Made by a program: the position numbers and the translations under genes
In this document: positions 26,906 through 36,086 of the stretch, one piece after another
Numbering within the stretch: position 1 is the first letter of the stretch
Layout: each line of letters opens with the position of its first letter
The notes under the pieces: generated by a model
What the model saw: only the letters and a program-made list of their open reading frames with translations
Database searches by the model: none
What the model was told of the DNA's origin: nothing
Origin: Rathayibacter rathayi
Lineage (GTDB): Bacteria; Actinomycetota; Actinomycetes; Actinomycetales; Microbacteriaceae
NCBI RefSeq assembly: GCF_004011095.1
Contig: NZ_CP028129.1
Span: 496,001-560,000 of the forward strand
DNA: 64,000 bases
Direction: 5' to 3'

Positions 26906-26937
26906 TCTAGTATTCTAGATACTCTACAGCCGTAGAG
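26906..26937. promoter_or_regulatory. Divergent TetR operator candidate
   Basis: Overlapping inverted repeats fill the gap between divergent genes: TCTAG-TATT-CTAGA (26906-26919), AGTAT-TCTAG-ATACT (26909-26923) and the perfect CTCTAC-AGCC-GTAGAG (26922-26937). This segment is strikingly AT-richer than its surroundings. The first copy touches the TetR start codon, so binding would block both promoters. Confidence 0.6.
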
Positions 26938-26956
26938 CCATGATCTGGGGGTAAGA

Positions 26957-27715
26957 ATGCGTGTAGTGATCGTCGGCGGCGGAATCTCCGGGAATGCAAT
27001 TAAACGAGCTGTCGAGAAGCGAGGGGCGGAAGCATTGATGCTCTCGCGCAAGAGCGGGTTCGATGTTCTGAAAGACGACGCGGCGAAGCGTCTCGAGGCC
27101 ACCGGTGCCGACGCGGTCGTCGAAGCGGCTGGACATTTCACGATGAGCAGCAAGGTCGCGAAGAAATTCTTCACCCAGTCCACGAAGGTCGTGTCAGCGG
27201 CATCACGCGCAATGGGCGCCCGCCATGTGTTGCTCTCCATCGTCAACTGTGGACTCCCTATCGTGCAGGGCTACGGGTACTTCGCCGGCAAGACCGCCCA
27301 GGAGAAGCTCGCTCGCAAGACGAGTGAGCACCTGACGATCGTCCGCTCCACACAGTGGTACGAGTTCGCCGGTCAAAACCTTGAGCGGATGAAGCTCGGA
27401 CCGATCGCACTGGTGCCCGGTATGACCATCGCGCCGGTCTCCCTCGACGCCGTGGCAGATCTCGTCGCCGAATGCGCCCTCGGCCTCCGCGCTCAGGGTG
27501 AGTACGACATCACAGGCCCCGAGACGACGACGCTTTGGGACATGACGAAGGCGCTCCCGAACAAGACGGTCAAGCCACTCCCGATGCCCATCCCTGGTGG
27601 CCTGGGCAGGGCCTTCCGAGATGGAACGCTTGTCCCCGGTGCCGACGCGGAAGTGGTCGGTCCGACGTTTTCGGCCTGGCTTCGTTCGGCAGCAACGACT
27701 CAGAGCGGGAAATAG
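26957..27715 (+). CDS. NmrA/SDR-type NAD(P)-binding protein
   Basis: A 252-residue Rossmann-fold protein. The nucleotide motif is MRVVIVGGGISGNAIKRAVE, the middle carries HVLLSIVNCGL and GYGYFAGKTAQEKLARKTS (with the YxxxK spacing of SDR enzymes), and the end shows EYDITGPETTTLWDMTKAL, as in NmrA-like redox sensors. Such genes are typically paired with a divergent TetR regulator and respond to quinones or electrophiles. It may detoxify the cluster product or be an independent passenger. Confidence 0.8.
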   Translation: MRVVIVGGGISGNAIKRAVEKRGAEALMLSRKSGFDVLKDDAAKRLEATGADAVVEAAGHFTMSSKVAKKFFTQSTKVVSAASRAMGARHVLLSIVNCGLPIVQGYGYFAGKTAQEKLARKTSEHLTIVRSTQWYEFAGQNLERMKLGPIALVPGMTIAPVSLDAVADLVAECALGLRAQGEYDITGPETTTLWDMTKALPNKTVKPLPMPIPGGLGRAFRDGTLVPGADAEVVGPTFSAWLRSAATTQSGK

Positions 27716-27870
27716 CCGGACGAGCTGTCGAACCAGTCGACGGTCGGTGCGCCTCGCGCCACCCGGGTTGAGGGCCGCTTGACTGGCACCTCCTCCCTGA
27801 ACCCGAGTCAACTGCAAGGAGCGCCGGATCAGCCGCCGCCACGGGCAGGAGAAGCGACCCCCGAGACGAT

Positions 27871-28110
27871 TTGATGGAAGCTGCACGTTGCAGCGGTACG
27901 ACGATGCAGGTCATTGCCGGCGAGTACGAGGTGAACCGCGCTCGCGTCCAACAGATCCTCTCGAGGTGGGGTATCGAAGGGACCGACCACCGACGGCGAC
28001 GACAAAGCGCCCTCGGACGCCTCACCCCGATCGAGTTTGAGATGATCGACACCGCCGCACTCGCGGCAAAGAACGAACCAACGAAACCCTCAGCAGACCC
28101 CCGCCTCCGC
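27871..28110 (+). pseudogene. Chimeric mobile-element scar: recombinase-like HTH joined to IS3 transposase end (right copy)
   Basis: One frame begins with SGTTMQVIAGEYEVNRARVQ, resembling the C-terminal helix-turn-helix of a serine recombinase (uncertain). At about 27970 it switches to WGIEGTDHRRRRQSALGRLT and PIEFEMIDTAALAA, the C-terminal end of the same IS3 transposase found at 11737-12448, but on the opposite strand. DNA identity between the two IS3 ends is visible over about 125 bases. No intact transposase is present. Confidence 0.65.
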
Positions 28111-28319
28111 CACGAACAACGCACCCGCAACTACCGCGACGCCGACCTCGCCGCGGGCACAAAAACCAAAGACACCATTATATTTTTCGCGCCCTCAGCC
28201 TCGACTCTTCCCCCACCTCTGCCGACCTTGACGCAGAGAAGCTTTGAGGCCGAGGTGCCGGGTCGAAGGTCGGGCGGCCGAGGAATCGCCCCGGCGAGGA
28301 CCTGGCCGCGCGGACGACG

Positions 28320-28349
28320 GAGGGCCGCCCACCGGGGTGGACGGCCCTC
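28320..28349 (-). terminator. Hairpin terminator after the lipoprotein gene
   Basis: Arms GAGGGCCGCCCACC (28320-28333) and 28336-28349 pair over 14 bases with one mismatch around a GG loop, 11 bases beyond the stop codon of the lipoprotein gene. Between 28111 and this hairpin I see no gene; that stretch is the right margin of the island. Confidence 0.6.
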
Positions 28350-28360
28350 GACGTCGGGGG

Positions 28361-28924
28361 CTACTGCGCGGTCGGAGCGTCGACGCCGGGCTCGGCGGAC
28401 TGGGTGGGGAGGGTCTGCGCGGGGTCGGTCGTAGGGGTGCGGGTCGGCGTCGAGGTGAGCGAAGGAGTGAGCGTCGAGTAGGCCTCGAGGGCGTTGGTCA
28501 GCACGGGGACGAGGAGTTCCTTGCCCTGCTCGGACCCGTACTGGAAGTAGACGGGGAGGAGGCCGCCCGGGATGGTGTCGATACCCTCCATCTGGACCGC
28601 CTCGGTGCTGTCGGGGCGGACCTCAGTCCGACCGGGTACGGCGTCCACGGTGTCGCTCGTGCGGCCCGCAGAGCCCTCGAACTGCACCTCGACGCTCAAT
28701 ACCTCAGCGGTGGAATTGATGAGCGTTACGATCAGCGTGCCGGCTTCGCCGTCGTCCGAGACGATCATCGCGTTGCGGATGGCGAGGTCGCCGATCGTCG
28801 CACCCACGCCGTCACTCGGGTCGTAAATCTTGCGCGTCGCCTGCGGGGCGACGAGGTTGCAGCCGGCGGTAGCGAGGGCGACACCGACCGCGAGAACGAC
28901 GGATGCAGCGATACGCGCCTTCAC
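28361..28924 (-). CDS. Predicted lipoprotein of unknown function
   Basis: A 187-residue secreted lipoprotein. The signal peptide VALATAGC places the lipidated cysteine at residue 22. The mature part is a beta-rich domain ([40 protein letters not shown]), reminiscent of DUF461-like copper-chaperone/immunoglobulin folds. It ends in a Thr/Pro-rich tail. The start GTG 28924 has GGAGG eight bases upstream. It is divergent from carD, as in related actinobacteria. Confidence 0.72.
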   Translation of the reverse strand: MKARIAASVVLAVGVALATAGCNLVAPQATRKIYDPSDGVGATIGDLAIRNAMIVSDDGEAGTLIVTLINSTAEVLSVEVQFEGSAGRTSDTVDAVPGRTEVRPDSTEAVQMEGIDTIPGGLLPVYFQYGSEQGKELLVPVLTNALEAYSTLTPSLTSTPTRTPTTDPAQTLPTQSAEPGVDAPTAQ

Positions 28925-29085
28925 AGGAACCTCCAGATCGTCGGCCCCGAACGCCCCGGACAGGGCGACTTCACTGTGCACGAGCCGATATCAGGCTAGC
29001 GTAGCGAGCGCTACGGCTCCGCCCGTCCGGAACTCCCGTCCCCTCGGCGCGCATGATATTCTTTCCGCCGCTGAAAGGACGTCGC

Positions 29086-29568
29086 ATGCAGTTCGAGGTC
29101 GGGGAGACGGTCGTCTATCCCCATCACGGGGCCGCCACGATCGCCGAGGTGAAGACCCGCACGATCAAGGGCCAGGAGAAGACGTACCTGAAGCTCCGAG
29201 TCGCCCAGGGCGACCTCGTCATCGAAGTGCCAGCCGACAACGTCGACCTGGTGGGTGTGCGCGACGTCATCGGCCGCGAGGGCGTCGACCGCGTGTTCGA
29301 GGTACTGCGCGCCGAGGTAGTCGAGGAGCCGACCAACTGGTCGCGCCGCTACAAGGCCAACCTCGAGAAGCTCGGCTCGGGCGATGTCGTCAAGGTCTCC
29401 GAGGTCGTCCGCGACCTCACCCGCCGCGATCGCGAGCGCGGGCTCTCGGCGGGGGAGAAGAGCATGCTCGTCAAGGCGCGCCAGATCCTCGTCTCCGAGC
29501 TCGCCCTAGCCGAGAAGACCGACGAGGACGCCGCCTCCGTGCTCCTCGACGAGGTCCTCGCATCCTGA
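29086..29568 (+). CDS. carD: CarD-type RNA polymerase-binding transcription factor
   Basis: An essential global regulator that binds the RNA polymerase beta subunit and stabilises the open complex at rRNA promoters. The 160-residue protein has the RNA-polymerase interaction domain ([20 protein letters not shown]) and a helical DNA-binding domain containing the conserved tryptophan in [23 protein letters not shown] precedes ATG 29086. Its stop overlaps the start region of ispDF. Confidence 0.95.
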   Translation: MQFEVGETVVYPHHGAATIAEVKTRTIKGQEKTYLKLRVAQGDLVIEVPADNVDLVGVRDVIGREGVDRVFEVLRAEVVEEPTNWSRRYKANLEKLGSGDVVKVSEVVRDLTRRDRERGLSAGEKSMLVKARQILVSELALAEKTDEDAASVLLDEVLAS

Positions 29569-30758
29569 GCGCGCCCGCCGTCGCGCCGACCGCGGCCGTC
29601 GTCGTCGTCGCCGCCGGCAGCGGCACGAGGCTCGGACGCGAGCGCCCCAAGGCCTACATCGACTGCGCGGGGACGACGATCCTCGAGCGCAGCCTGCGCA
29701 CGGTGCTGCTGCTCGCTGAGCCCGTCCAGATCGTCGTCGTCGCGCCCGCCGCTCTCCTCGAGGAGACGGCCGTACTGGCGCGAGCCGCCGGCGCCGCGGA
29801 CGGCTCCGTCAGCGTCGTCGCAGGAGGCGCCAGCCGTCAGGAGTCGGTCGCGCGGGGCCTGCGGGTGCTCGACCCGGCCGTCGAGACGGTGCTCGTGCAC
29901 GACGCCGCCCGCGCTCTCACGCCCGTCGACCAATTCGAGCGGGTGATCGCGGCGGTCCGGGCGACGGGCGGCGGAGTGATCCCGGGCCTGCCGGTCACCG
30001 ACACGATCAAGCGCATCCGGGCCAACGGCGGGATCCTCGGCACAGTGGACCGCTCGGAGCTCGCCGCGGTCCAGACGCCGCAGGGCTTCCCTCGCCTGCT
30101 GCTCGACGAGGCCTACGCCTCGGCGGAGGAGGAGTTCACTGACGACGCGGCGCTCCTCGCCTCGCGCGGCGGTCCCTCGGTCGTCGTCGCTGGCGATCCG
30201 CTCGCCTTCAAGATCACCACCCCCTGGGACCTGGCCCGTGCGGAGCAGATGCTCGCGCCGCCTCCCTCCGTCGTCGTGCCGCGCGTCGGCATCGGTACCG
30301 ACGTGCACGCGTTCGATGACACGTCACCGCTCTGGCTCGCCGGGCTGCACTGGCCGGGGGAGCGGGGCCTGTCCGGGCACAGCGACGGCGACCCGGTCGC
30401 CCACGCGATCTGCGACGCGCTCCTGGCCGCTGCAGGTCTTGGCGACATCGGCTCCCGCTTCGGCACGGCCGACCCGCGCTTCGCGGACGCCCACGGCGAG
30501 GTCTTCCTTCGCGCCACCCGCGAGCTGGTCGAGGCCGCCGGCTTCGCCATCGGCAACGTCTCGGTGCAGCTCATCGGCAACCGCCCAACGTTCTCGCCGC
30601 GGCGCGAGGAAGCCCAGAGGCTGCTCTCGGAGCTGCTCGGCGCACCGGTCAGCGTCGCCGCCACCACCTCGGACGCGCTGGGCTTCACCGGACGAGGCGA
30701 GGGGGTCGCCGCGACCGCGACGGCACTCGTCCTCCCCAGCGCCGCGATTGCCCGGTAG
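29565..30758 (+). CDS. ispDF: Bifunctional IspD-IspF (MEP isoprenoid pathway)
   Basis: One protein of about 397 residues carries 2-C-methyl-D-erythritol 4-phosphate cytidylyltransferase and 2,4-cyclodiphosphate synthase. IspD (about 1-230): [40 protein letters not shown]. IspF (about 237-397): [55 protein letters not shown]. No ATG, GTG or TTG occurs in this frame between the stop-free upstream stretch and the catalytic glycine loop. The best start is CTG 29565, whose last bases form the carD stop (CTGA), or ATC 29562 before it. Coupled translation with carD may compensate. Confidence 0.88.
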   Translation: MSAPAVAPTAAVVVVAAGSGTRLGRERPKAYIDCAGTTILERSLRTVLLLAEPVQIVVVAPAALLEETAVLARAAGAADGSVSVVAGGASRQESVARGLRVLDPAVETVLVHDAARALTPVDQFERVIAAVRATGGGVIPGLPVTDTIKRIRANGGILGTVDRSELAAVQTPQGFPRLLLDEAYASAEEEFTDDAALLASRGGPSVVVAGDPLAFKITTPWDLARAEQMLAPPPSVVVPRVGIGTDVHAFDDTSPLWLAGLHWPGERGLSGHSDGDPVAHAICDALLAAAGLGDIGSRFGTADPRFADAHGEVFLRATRELVEAAGFAIGNVSVQLIGNRPTFSPRREEAQRLLSELLGAPVSVAATTSDALGFTGRGEGVAATATALVLPSAAIAR

Positions 30759-30815
30759 TCCCCAGGTAGTGCCGCCGACCCGGCCCGGAGTCGCCCTCCC
30801 GGTAAACTCGCCCGC

Positions 30816-32264
30816 GTGACTCTGCGATTGCATGACTCAAAGGCCCAGGCCCTCGTCGATTTCGTCCCCCTCCGCGCGAACGAGGTCGGAATGTACGTCT
30901 GCGGACCCACCGTGCAGTCCTCGCCCCACATTGGCCACCTGCGCTCAGCTCTCGCCTACGATCAGCTGCGCCGCTGGCTCGCCTACCGCGGCTACCGGGT
31001 CACCCTGGTGCGCAACGTCACCGATATCGACGACAAGATCCTCGCCATCGCCGAGGAGGCGCGGCGTCGCGCCCCGGCGGATGACCCGTTCGAGCAGTGG
31101 TGGGCGCTCGCCTACCGGGTTGAACTCGAATTCACCGCCGCATACACGGCCCTCGGCATCCTCCCGCCCACCTACGAGCCGCGCGCGACCGCGAGCATCG
31201 CCGAGATGATCACCCTCATCCAGACGCTGATCGAGCGCGGCCACGCCTACCCGGCGCCCGACGACTCCGGCGACGTCTACTTCGACACCCGCTCCTGGCC
31301 CGACTACGGAGCGCTCACCCACCAGCGGCTCGAGAGTATGGAGGCGGCCACCGACGCCGACCCGCGTGGCAAGCGTGACCCGCACGACTTCGCCCTGTGG
31401 AAGGGCGCGAAGCCGGACGAGCCCGAGTCGGCCGCCTGGGCCTCGCCGTGGGGAGTGGGCCGCCCCGGCTGGCACATCGAGTGCTCGGCAATGTCCACGA
31501 AGTACCTCGGCACGCAGTTCGACATCCACGGCGGTGGCCTCGACCTGCGCTTTCCGCACCACGAGAACGAACTCGCCCAGTCCAGCGCTGCCGGCCACGC
31601 CTTCGCGAGCTACTGGCTGCACAACGGGCTGGTGTCCGTCACCGGCCAGAAGATGAGCAAGTCGCTCGGCAACTCCGTATACGCCTCCGAGCTGCTCGAC
31701 GCCGCTCGCCCGCTCGTCGTCCGCTATTACCTCGGCTCGGCCCACTACCGCTCCACCCTCGAGTTCCACGACGGGGCGCTCGAGGAGGCCGAGGCGGCGC
31801 TGGAGCGGATCGAGGGCTTCCTCGACCGCTCCCGCCGACGACTGGACGGTACGCGATTCGCCGCACTCGGCGAGCCGGTGGTGCCGGAGGAGTTCGCCGA
31901 GGCGATGGACGACGACCTCTCCGTCCCGCAGGCCATCGGCGTCCTACACGACACCGTCCGAGCCGGCAACGCCGCCCTCGACGCCGAGGACCTCGGCTCC
32001 GTGTCAGCCCTCCGCACCCAGGTGCTGGCGATGGCGACCGTGCTCGGCATCGACCCCGAGGCGCCCGAGTGGGCGCGCTCCGACGACGAACCCTCCTACC
32101 GCGCGCTCAGCGTGCTGGTTGACCGCCTGGTCGCCGAACGCCAGACCGCGCGTGAGCAGCGCGACTGGGCGAGCGCCGACCGCATCCGAACCGATCTCGC
32201 CGCGGCGGGAATCACGATCGAAGACACCCAGACGGGTGCGCATTGGAGTCTCGATGGCGAATAA
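30816..32264 (+). CDS. cysS: Cysteinyl-tRNA synthetase
   Basis: Charges tRNA-Cys. The 482-residue protein has the zinc-binding [20 protein letters not shown] with the HIGH sequence, [24 protein letters not shown] and the KMSKSLGN loop near residue 275. The start is GTG 30816, 57 bases after ispDF. It overlaps rlmB by 11 bases, so the block carD-ispDF-cysS-rlmB is probably one operon. Confidence 0.97.
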   Translation: MTLRLHDSKAQALVDFVPLRANEVGMYVCGPTVQSSPHIGHLRSALAYDQLRRWLAYRGYRVTLVRNVTDIDDKILAIAEEARRRAPADDPFEQWWALAYRVELEFTAAYTALGILPPTYEPRATASIAEMITLIQTLIERGHAYPAPDDSGDVYFDTRSWPDYGALTHQRLESMEAATDADPRGKRDPHDFALWKGAKPDEPESAAWASPWGVGRPGWHIECSAMSTKYLGTQFDIHGGGLDLRFPHHENELAQSSAAGHAFASYWLHNGLVSVTGQKMSKSLGNSVYASELLDAARPLVVRYYLGSAHYRSTLEFHDGALEEAEAALERIEGFLDRSRRRLDGTRFAALGEPVVPEEFAEAMDDDLSVPQAIGVLHDTVRAGNAALDAEDLGSVSALRTQVLAMATVLGIDPEAPEWARSDDEPSYRALSVLVDRLVAERQTAREQRDWASADRIRTDLAAAGITIEDTQTGAHWSLDGE

Positions 32265-33273
32265 GCCCGGCCGCCCCGGAGCGGTCCGAAAGAAGAGCAA
32301 GGGCAAGGCCGTCGGATCCGGCGGTCAGGGCAGGCAAGCCCTCGAGGGTAAGAAGCCCACGCCCAAGGCCGAGGACCGGCCGTACCACCCCGCCGGTAAG
32401 GCGAAGCTCGCACGCGAGCGTTTCGTCGCCGCCGGCGGCAAGGGTCGGCCCGGCGGAGCGCTCTCGGCGGCTGCCCGCGGACAGGGGCGCCCGGCTCCCT
32501 CGCGCAGGCCCAAGAGCGGCGACGAGTCCGAGATGGTGACCGGCCGCAACTCGGTCCTTGAGGCACTGCGCGCCAGCATCCCAGCGTCGACCCTGTACCT
32601 GGCGACCCGCATCGAGATGGACGACCGGGTCAAGGAGGCGCTCAAGATCGCGACCGCCCGCGGCCTGCCCGTTCTCGAGGTCATGCGCCCCGAACTCGAC
32701 CGTCTGGCCGGCCCGGACTCGGTGCACCAGGGCCTCGTACTCAAGGTGCCGCCCTACGAGTACGCGCACCCGAGCGACCTGCTCGAGCGCAGCATCTCCC
32801 GCGGAGCCGTCCCCCTCTTCGTCGCTCTCGACGGGATCACCGACCCGCGGAACCTCGGAGCGATCATCCGCTCCGTCGCCGCGTTCGGCGGACAGGGCGT
32901 CATCGTTCCGCAGCGGCGCTCGGTCGGTCTGAATTCGGCCGCTTGGAAGACCTCGGCGGGTGCCGCGGCGCGCGTCCCGGTGGCGATGGCCTCGAACCTC
33001 ACTGCGACGATTAAGGACTTCAAGCGCGACGGTGTCTTCGTCATCGGCCTCGACGGTGACGGCGACGTGTCGCTCCCCGGCCTCGAACTGGCCGACCGTC
33101 CGCTGCTCGTCGTCGTCGGCAGCGAGGGCAAAGGCCTGTCCCGCCTCGTCACCGAGCAGTGTGACGCTGTCGTCTCCATCCCGATCAGCTCCACCACGGA
33201 ATCACTCAACGCCGGTATCGCCGCGTCCGTGACGCTCTACGAGGTGTGGAAGCTGCGCGCCGCGTCCGAGTAA
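32254..33273 (+). CDS. rlmB: 23S rRNA 2'-O-methyltransferase RlmB (SpoU family)
   Basis: A 339-residue SPOUT methyltransferase. A basic, Lys/Arg-rich N-terminal extension (about 95 residues) precedes the substrate-binding domain ([15 protein letters not shown]) and the knotted catalytic domain with [25 protein letters not shown] and [16 protein letters not shown], the three SpoU motifs. It modifies G2251 in E. coli; the exact site here is inferred. ATG 32254 is chosen because it overlaps cysS and gives the usual actinobacterial N-terminus. Confidence 0.93.
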   Translation: MANKPGRPGAVRKKSKGKAVGSGGQGRQALEGKKPTPKAEDRPYHPAGKAKLARERFVAAGGKGRPGGALSAAARGQGRPAPSRRPKSGDESEMVTGRNSVLEALRASIPASTLYLATRIEMDDRVKEALKIATARGLPVLEVMRPELDRLAGPDSVHQGLVLKVPPYEYAHPSDLLERSISRGAVPLFVALDGITDPRNLGAIIRSVAAFGGQGVIVPQRRSVGLNSAAWKTSAGAAARVPVAMASNLTATIKDFKRDGVFVIGLDGDGDVSLPGLELADRPLLVVVGSEGKGLSRLVTEQCDAVVSIPISSTTESLNAGIAASVTLYEVWKLRAASE

Positions 33274-33306
33274 GCGCCGACCCGCTCGGCGGGCGAGGAC
33301 CCGGAC

Positions 33307-33344
33307 GCGAGAGGGCCCGTGCTGCACAGCACGGGCCCTCTCGC
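33307..33344. terminator. Strong bidirectional hairpin between rlmB and the DUF4032 gene
   Basis: Perfect 18-base arms, GCGAGAGGGCCCGTGCTG and its complement, enclose a CA dinucleotide. It lies between two convergent genes, 34 bases after rlmB and 12 bases before the stop of the opposite gene. Confidence 0.8.
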
Positions 33345-33355
33345 AGTGGCGGGTG

Positions 33356-34672
33356 TCAGACGTTCTTGGTCCAGTCGACATCGGCGTCCTCGTCGGTGAG
33401 CTCGGCATCACCGGCGGAGTCGAGGACGAGATTTGGCAGCGTCAACGCCTCGGTGGGAGGCGCGATGACGGTCGCCTCGTCGCGGCGGTGGCGCAGGATG
33501 TCGTTCACGTAGGCGGTGACCGCCTCCGCCAGCGGGACATCGCGCGCCTGCTGCTGTGACATGAACCAGCGGTGCTCGAGCAGCTGGTGGAACATTTCGG
33601 CCGGCTCCAGCCGCCCCTTCAGATCCCGCGGAATTGAGCGGATGACCGGCTCGAACACCTGCGCCAGCCACTCGTGCGCCACCATCTCCTCGTCCAGATC
33701 CTGCTTGTCGTATGTCGCCGTGTACGAATCGAGGTCGTTCAGGAGTCGTCGCGCCTGGTTCTCCTGCGCATCCAGCCCGGTGAGGCGGAGCAACCGCCGC
33801 TGATGGTGGCCCGCATCGACGACCTTCGGCTGAATCCGCACCGTCGAGCCGGCCTCGTCGGTCTTAATCGCCAGTTCCTCGATGTCAAAGCCGAGATCGT
33901 TCAGCCGGTTCACGCGGTCGTTGATCCGCCAGCGCTCCGAGGTCGCGAACGACTCGGCACCCGTCAGTTCCTCCCACAGGCTCCGGTACGCCGCGACGAT
34001 GCCGTCGGACACGGTGATCGGATCGAGGTCGTCGTCGATGCGCCCGCCCGCTTCGAGGTCGAGCAGCTCGCCTGCGATATTGACCCGCGCAATCTCGAGA
34101 TCGTTCTCGCGCTGACCGTTCGAGAGGCCGCCCGAGTAGAGCTGACCGGTCTCCGCGTCCACCAGGTACGCCGCGAACGCGCCCGCGTCCCTCCGGAACA
34201 GGGTGTTCGAGAGCGAGACGTCGCCCCAGAAGAAGCCGATCACATGCAGGCGCACCAGGAGCAGCGCCAGTGCGTCCACGAGCCGGGTCGCGGTGTCGGG
34301 GCGCAGCGTCTGTGAGAAGAGCGCCCGATACGGGAGCGAGAACTTGAGGTGCCGGGTGACCAGCACCGCGGGCAGGGCGTCACCCTCGTCGTCCGTGCGG
34401 TTCGTGATCACCGCGCCGGGCTCGACGCACGGCACGTCGAGGCGCTGCAGGGTCTTGAGCATCTCGTACTCGCGGCGCGACATCTCGGCGGTCGTCTCTT
34501 TCACGGCGACGACATGCCCGGAGAGGTGAGCGAAACGGACGGTGTGCCGCGAGATGCCCTTGGGCAGAGCCGCGATGTACTCGTCGGGCCAGTCGTCGAG
34601 CCGCAGGTTCCACGGCAGATCGAGTAGGGCAGGGTCGATGGTGGCCGAGGTGATGTTCAGGGAGCCGGACAT
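33356..34672 (-). CDS. DUF4032 domain protein with a kinase-like fold
   Basis: A 438-residue cytosolic protein conserved in actinobacteria. The N-terminal two-thirds resembles a lipopolysaccharide-kinase/RIO-type fold: HVVAVKETTAEMSRREYEML (the Lys/Glu pair), the catalytic-loop-like VIGFFWGDVSLSNTLF and the metal-site-like AYLVDAETGQLY. The C-terminal part is the DUF4032 domain proper. The substrate is unknown. It lies about 100 bases downstream of the ABC ATPase gene, on the same strand. Confidence 0.85.
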   Translation of the reverse strand: MSGSLNITSATIDPALLDLPWNLRLDDWPDEYIAALPKGISRHTVRFAHLSGHVVAVKETTAEMSRREYEMLKTLQRLDVPCVEPGAVITNRTDDEGDALPAVLVTRHLKFSLPYRALFSQTLRPDTATRLVDALALLLVRLHVIGFFWGDVSLSNTLFRRDAGAFAAYLVDAETGQLYSGGLSNGQRENDLEIARVNIAGELLDLEAGGRIDDDLDPITVSDGIVAAYRSLWEELTGAESFATSERWRINDRVNRLNDLGFDIEELAIKTDEAGSTVRIQPKVVDAGHHQRRLLRLTGLDAQENQARRLLNDLDSYTATYDKQDLDEEMVAHEWLAQVFEPVIRSIPRDLKGRLEPAEMFHQLLEHRWFMSQQQARDVPLAEAVTAYVNDILRHRRDEATVIAPPTEALTLPNLVLDSAGDAELTDEDADVDWTKNV

Positions 34673-34771
34673 GGTTCGCCGTTCGTGTCAGGAGTCGGAC
34701 GGAGGGGCCGCAGACGACGCTGCCGCCGCCCACGGAAGGACGGCGGCAGCGGGGCGCGGTAAGAGCGTGGC

Positions 34772-35848
34772 TCAGGAGAGGCGCTCGCCCGACTCCGCGT
34801 CGAAGATGTGCACGCGGTGGTTCGCGGTCACGTAAACGCGATCACCCGCGGTGGGGTGCACGCGACCGTCGACTCGCGCGACGATGTCGGTGCGGCGTCC
34901 CTCGACCTCGGTGTGGCCGTAGAGGTAGCCGTCCGAGCCGAGCTCCTCGATGAGGTCGACCTCGATGGGGAGGCCGCCGGCCTGAGTTGAGACGGTGACG
35001 TCCTCGGGGCGCACGCCGAGCGTGACGACCTTCTGACTCGTCTTGGCGAGCGCCTCGCGGGCGATCGGCAAGACGGTGTCGCCGAACTTGACGCCTCCGT
35101 CGGTGACGTCCGCGTGGAACAGGTTCATTGCGGGCGAGCCGATGAAGCCGGCCACGAAGACGTTGTTCGGGTTCTCATAGAGGTCGCGGGGCGAACCGAC
35201 CTGCTGGAGGACGCCGTCCTTGAGGACCGCGATACGGTCGCCCATCGTGAGTGCCTCGGTCTGGTCGTGGGTGACGTAGACCGTGGTGATGCCCAGGCGG
35301 CGCTGCAGGGTGCCGATCTGGGTGCGAGTGGAGACACGGAGCTTGGCGTCGAGGTTCGACAGCGGCTCGTCCATGAGGAAGACCTGGGGCTTGCGGACGA
35401 TGGCGCGGCCCATCGCGACGCGCTGGCGCTGGCCACCCGAGAGGGCCTTCGGCTTGCGGTTGAGGTAGGGCTCGAGGTCGAGCATCTTCGCGGCCTCGAG
35501 GACCCGCGCGGCGCGCTCGTCCTTCGCGACTCCCGCGATCTTGAGCGCGAACCCCATGTTCTCGGCGACCGACATGTGCGGGTACAGCGCGTAGTTCTGG
35601 AACACCATCGCGATGTCGCGGTCCTTCGGCGGCACGTCCGTGACGTTGCGGTCGCCGATCAGGATGCGGCCCTCGTTGACTTCTTCGAGGCCCGCGAGCA
35701 TGCGGAGAGAGGTGGACTTGCCGCAGCCGGAAGGGCCGACGAGAACGAGGAACTCGCCGTCACCCACTTCGAGGTTGAGCTTGTCGACCGAGGCGCGGGT
35801 GGCCCCGGGGTAGACGCGGGACGCGTGGTCGAACGTTACGGACGCCAT
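34772..35848 (-). CDS. ugpC: UgpC/MsmK-type sugar ABC transporter ATP-binding protein
   Basis: The energy-coupling ATPase shared by several carbohydrate importers. The 358-residue protein has Walker A GPSGCGKSTSLRML, the signature ALSGGQRQRVAMGRAI, Walker B VFLMDEPLSNLDAKLR and H-loop VYVTHDQTEAL, then the C-terminal MalK-type regulatory/TOBE domain (LGVRPEDVTVS). No permease or binding protein lies nearby, which is usual for this multitask ATPase. AAGGAG precedes ATG 35848. Confidence 0.93.
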   Translation of the reverse strand: MASVTFDHASRVYPGATRASVDKLNLEVGDGEFLVLVGPSGCGKSTSLRMLAGLEEVNEGRILIGDRNVTDVPPKDRDIAMVFQNYALYPHMSVAENMGFALKIAGVAKDERAARVLEAAKMLDLEPYLNRKPKALSGGQRQRVAMGRAIVRKPQVFLMDEPLSNLDAKLRVSTRTQIGTLQRRLGITTVYVTHDQTEALTMGDRIAVLKDGVLQQVGSPRDLYENPNNVFVAGFIGSPAMNLFHADVTDGGVKFGDTVLPIAREALAKTSQKVVTLGVRPEDVTVSTQAGGLPIEVDLIEELGSDGYLYGHTEVEGRRTDIVARVDGRVHPTAGDRVYVTANHRVHIFDAESGERLS

Positions 35849-35955
35849 TGTTCTTGCTCCTTCACCGGCAGGTACGTGCCGGACGATCCGAGTGAATGGA
35901 AGTGATGGTCATCATCGCGTGGGCGACAGCGACCAACCGTCACAGTATGCCACGG

Positions 35956-35973
35956 GGCCGACAATTGTCGGCC
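35956..35973. promoter_or_regulatory. Perfect 18-base palindrome between ugpC and the DsbA-like gene
   Basis: GGCCGACAATTGTCGGCC is a perfect dyad in the 238-base gap between divergent genes, 108 bases upstream of ugpC. A single operator for a dimeric repressor fits; the regulator is not identified. The sequence does not match the central-CG form usual for LacI-family sites. Confidence 0.45.
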
Positions 35974-36086
35974 GGCCGTCGTGTAGCCGTCGTTTGGAGG
36001 TTTCCCAGGGCTCGCGCGTAGGATTCCGGCGAGTCGCGCCAGGCGGCTCCCCCCTTTCCCTCTCTCTCATTCGGAGCGTTCTTGTC

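Noticed and set aside
28830..29561. Long N-terminal extension of ispDF
   Set aside because: The frame is open only because carD lies in another frame; its translation is Arg/Pro-rich and starts inside the divergent lipoprotein gene.
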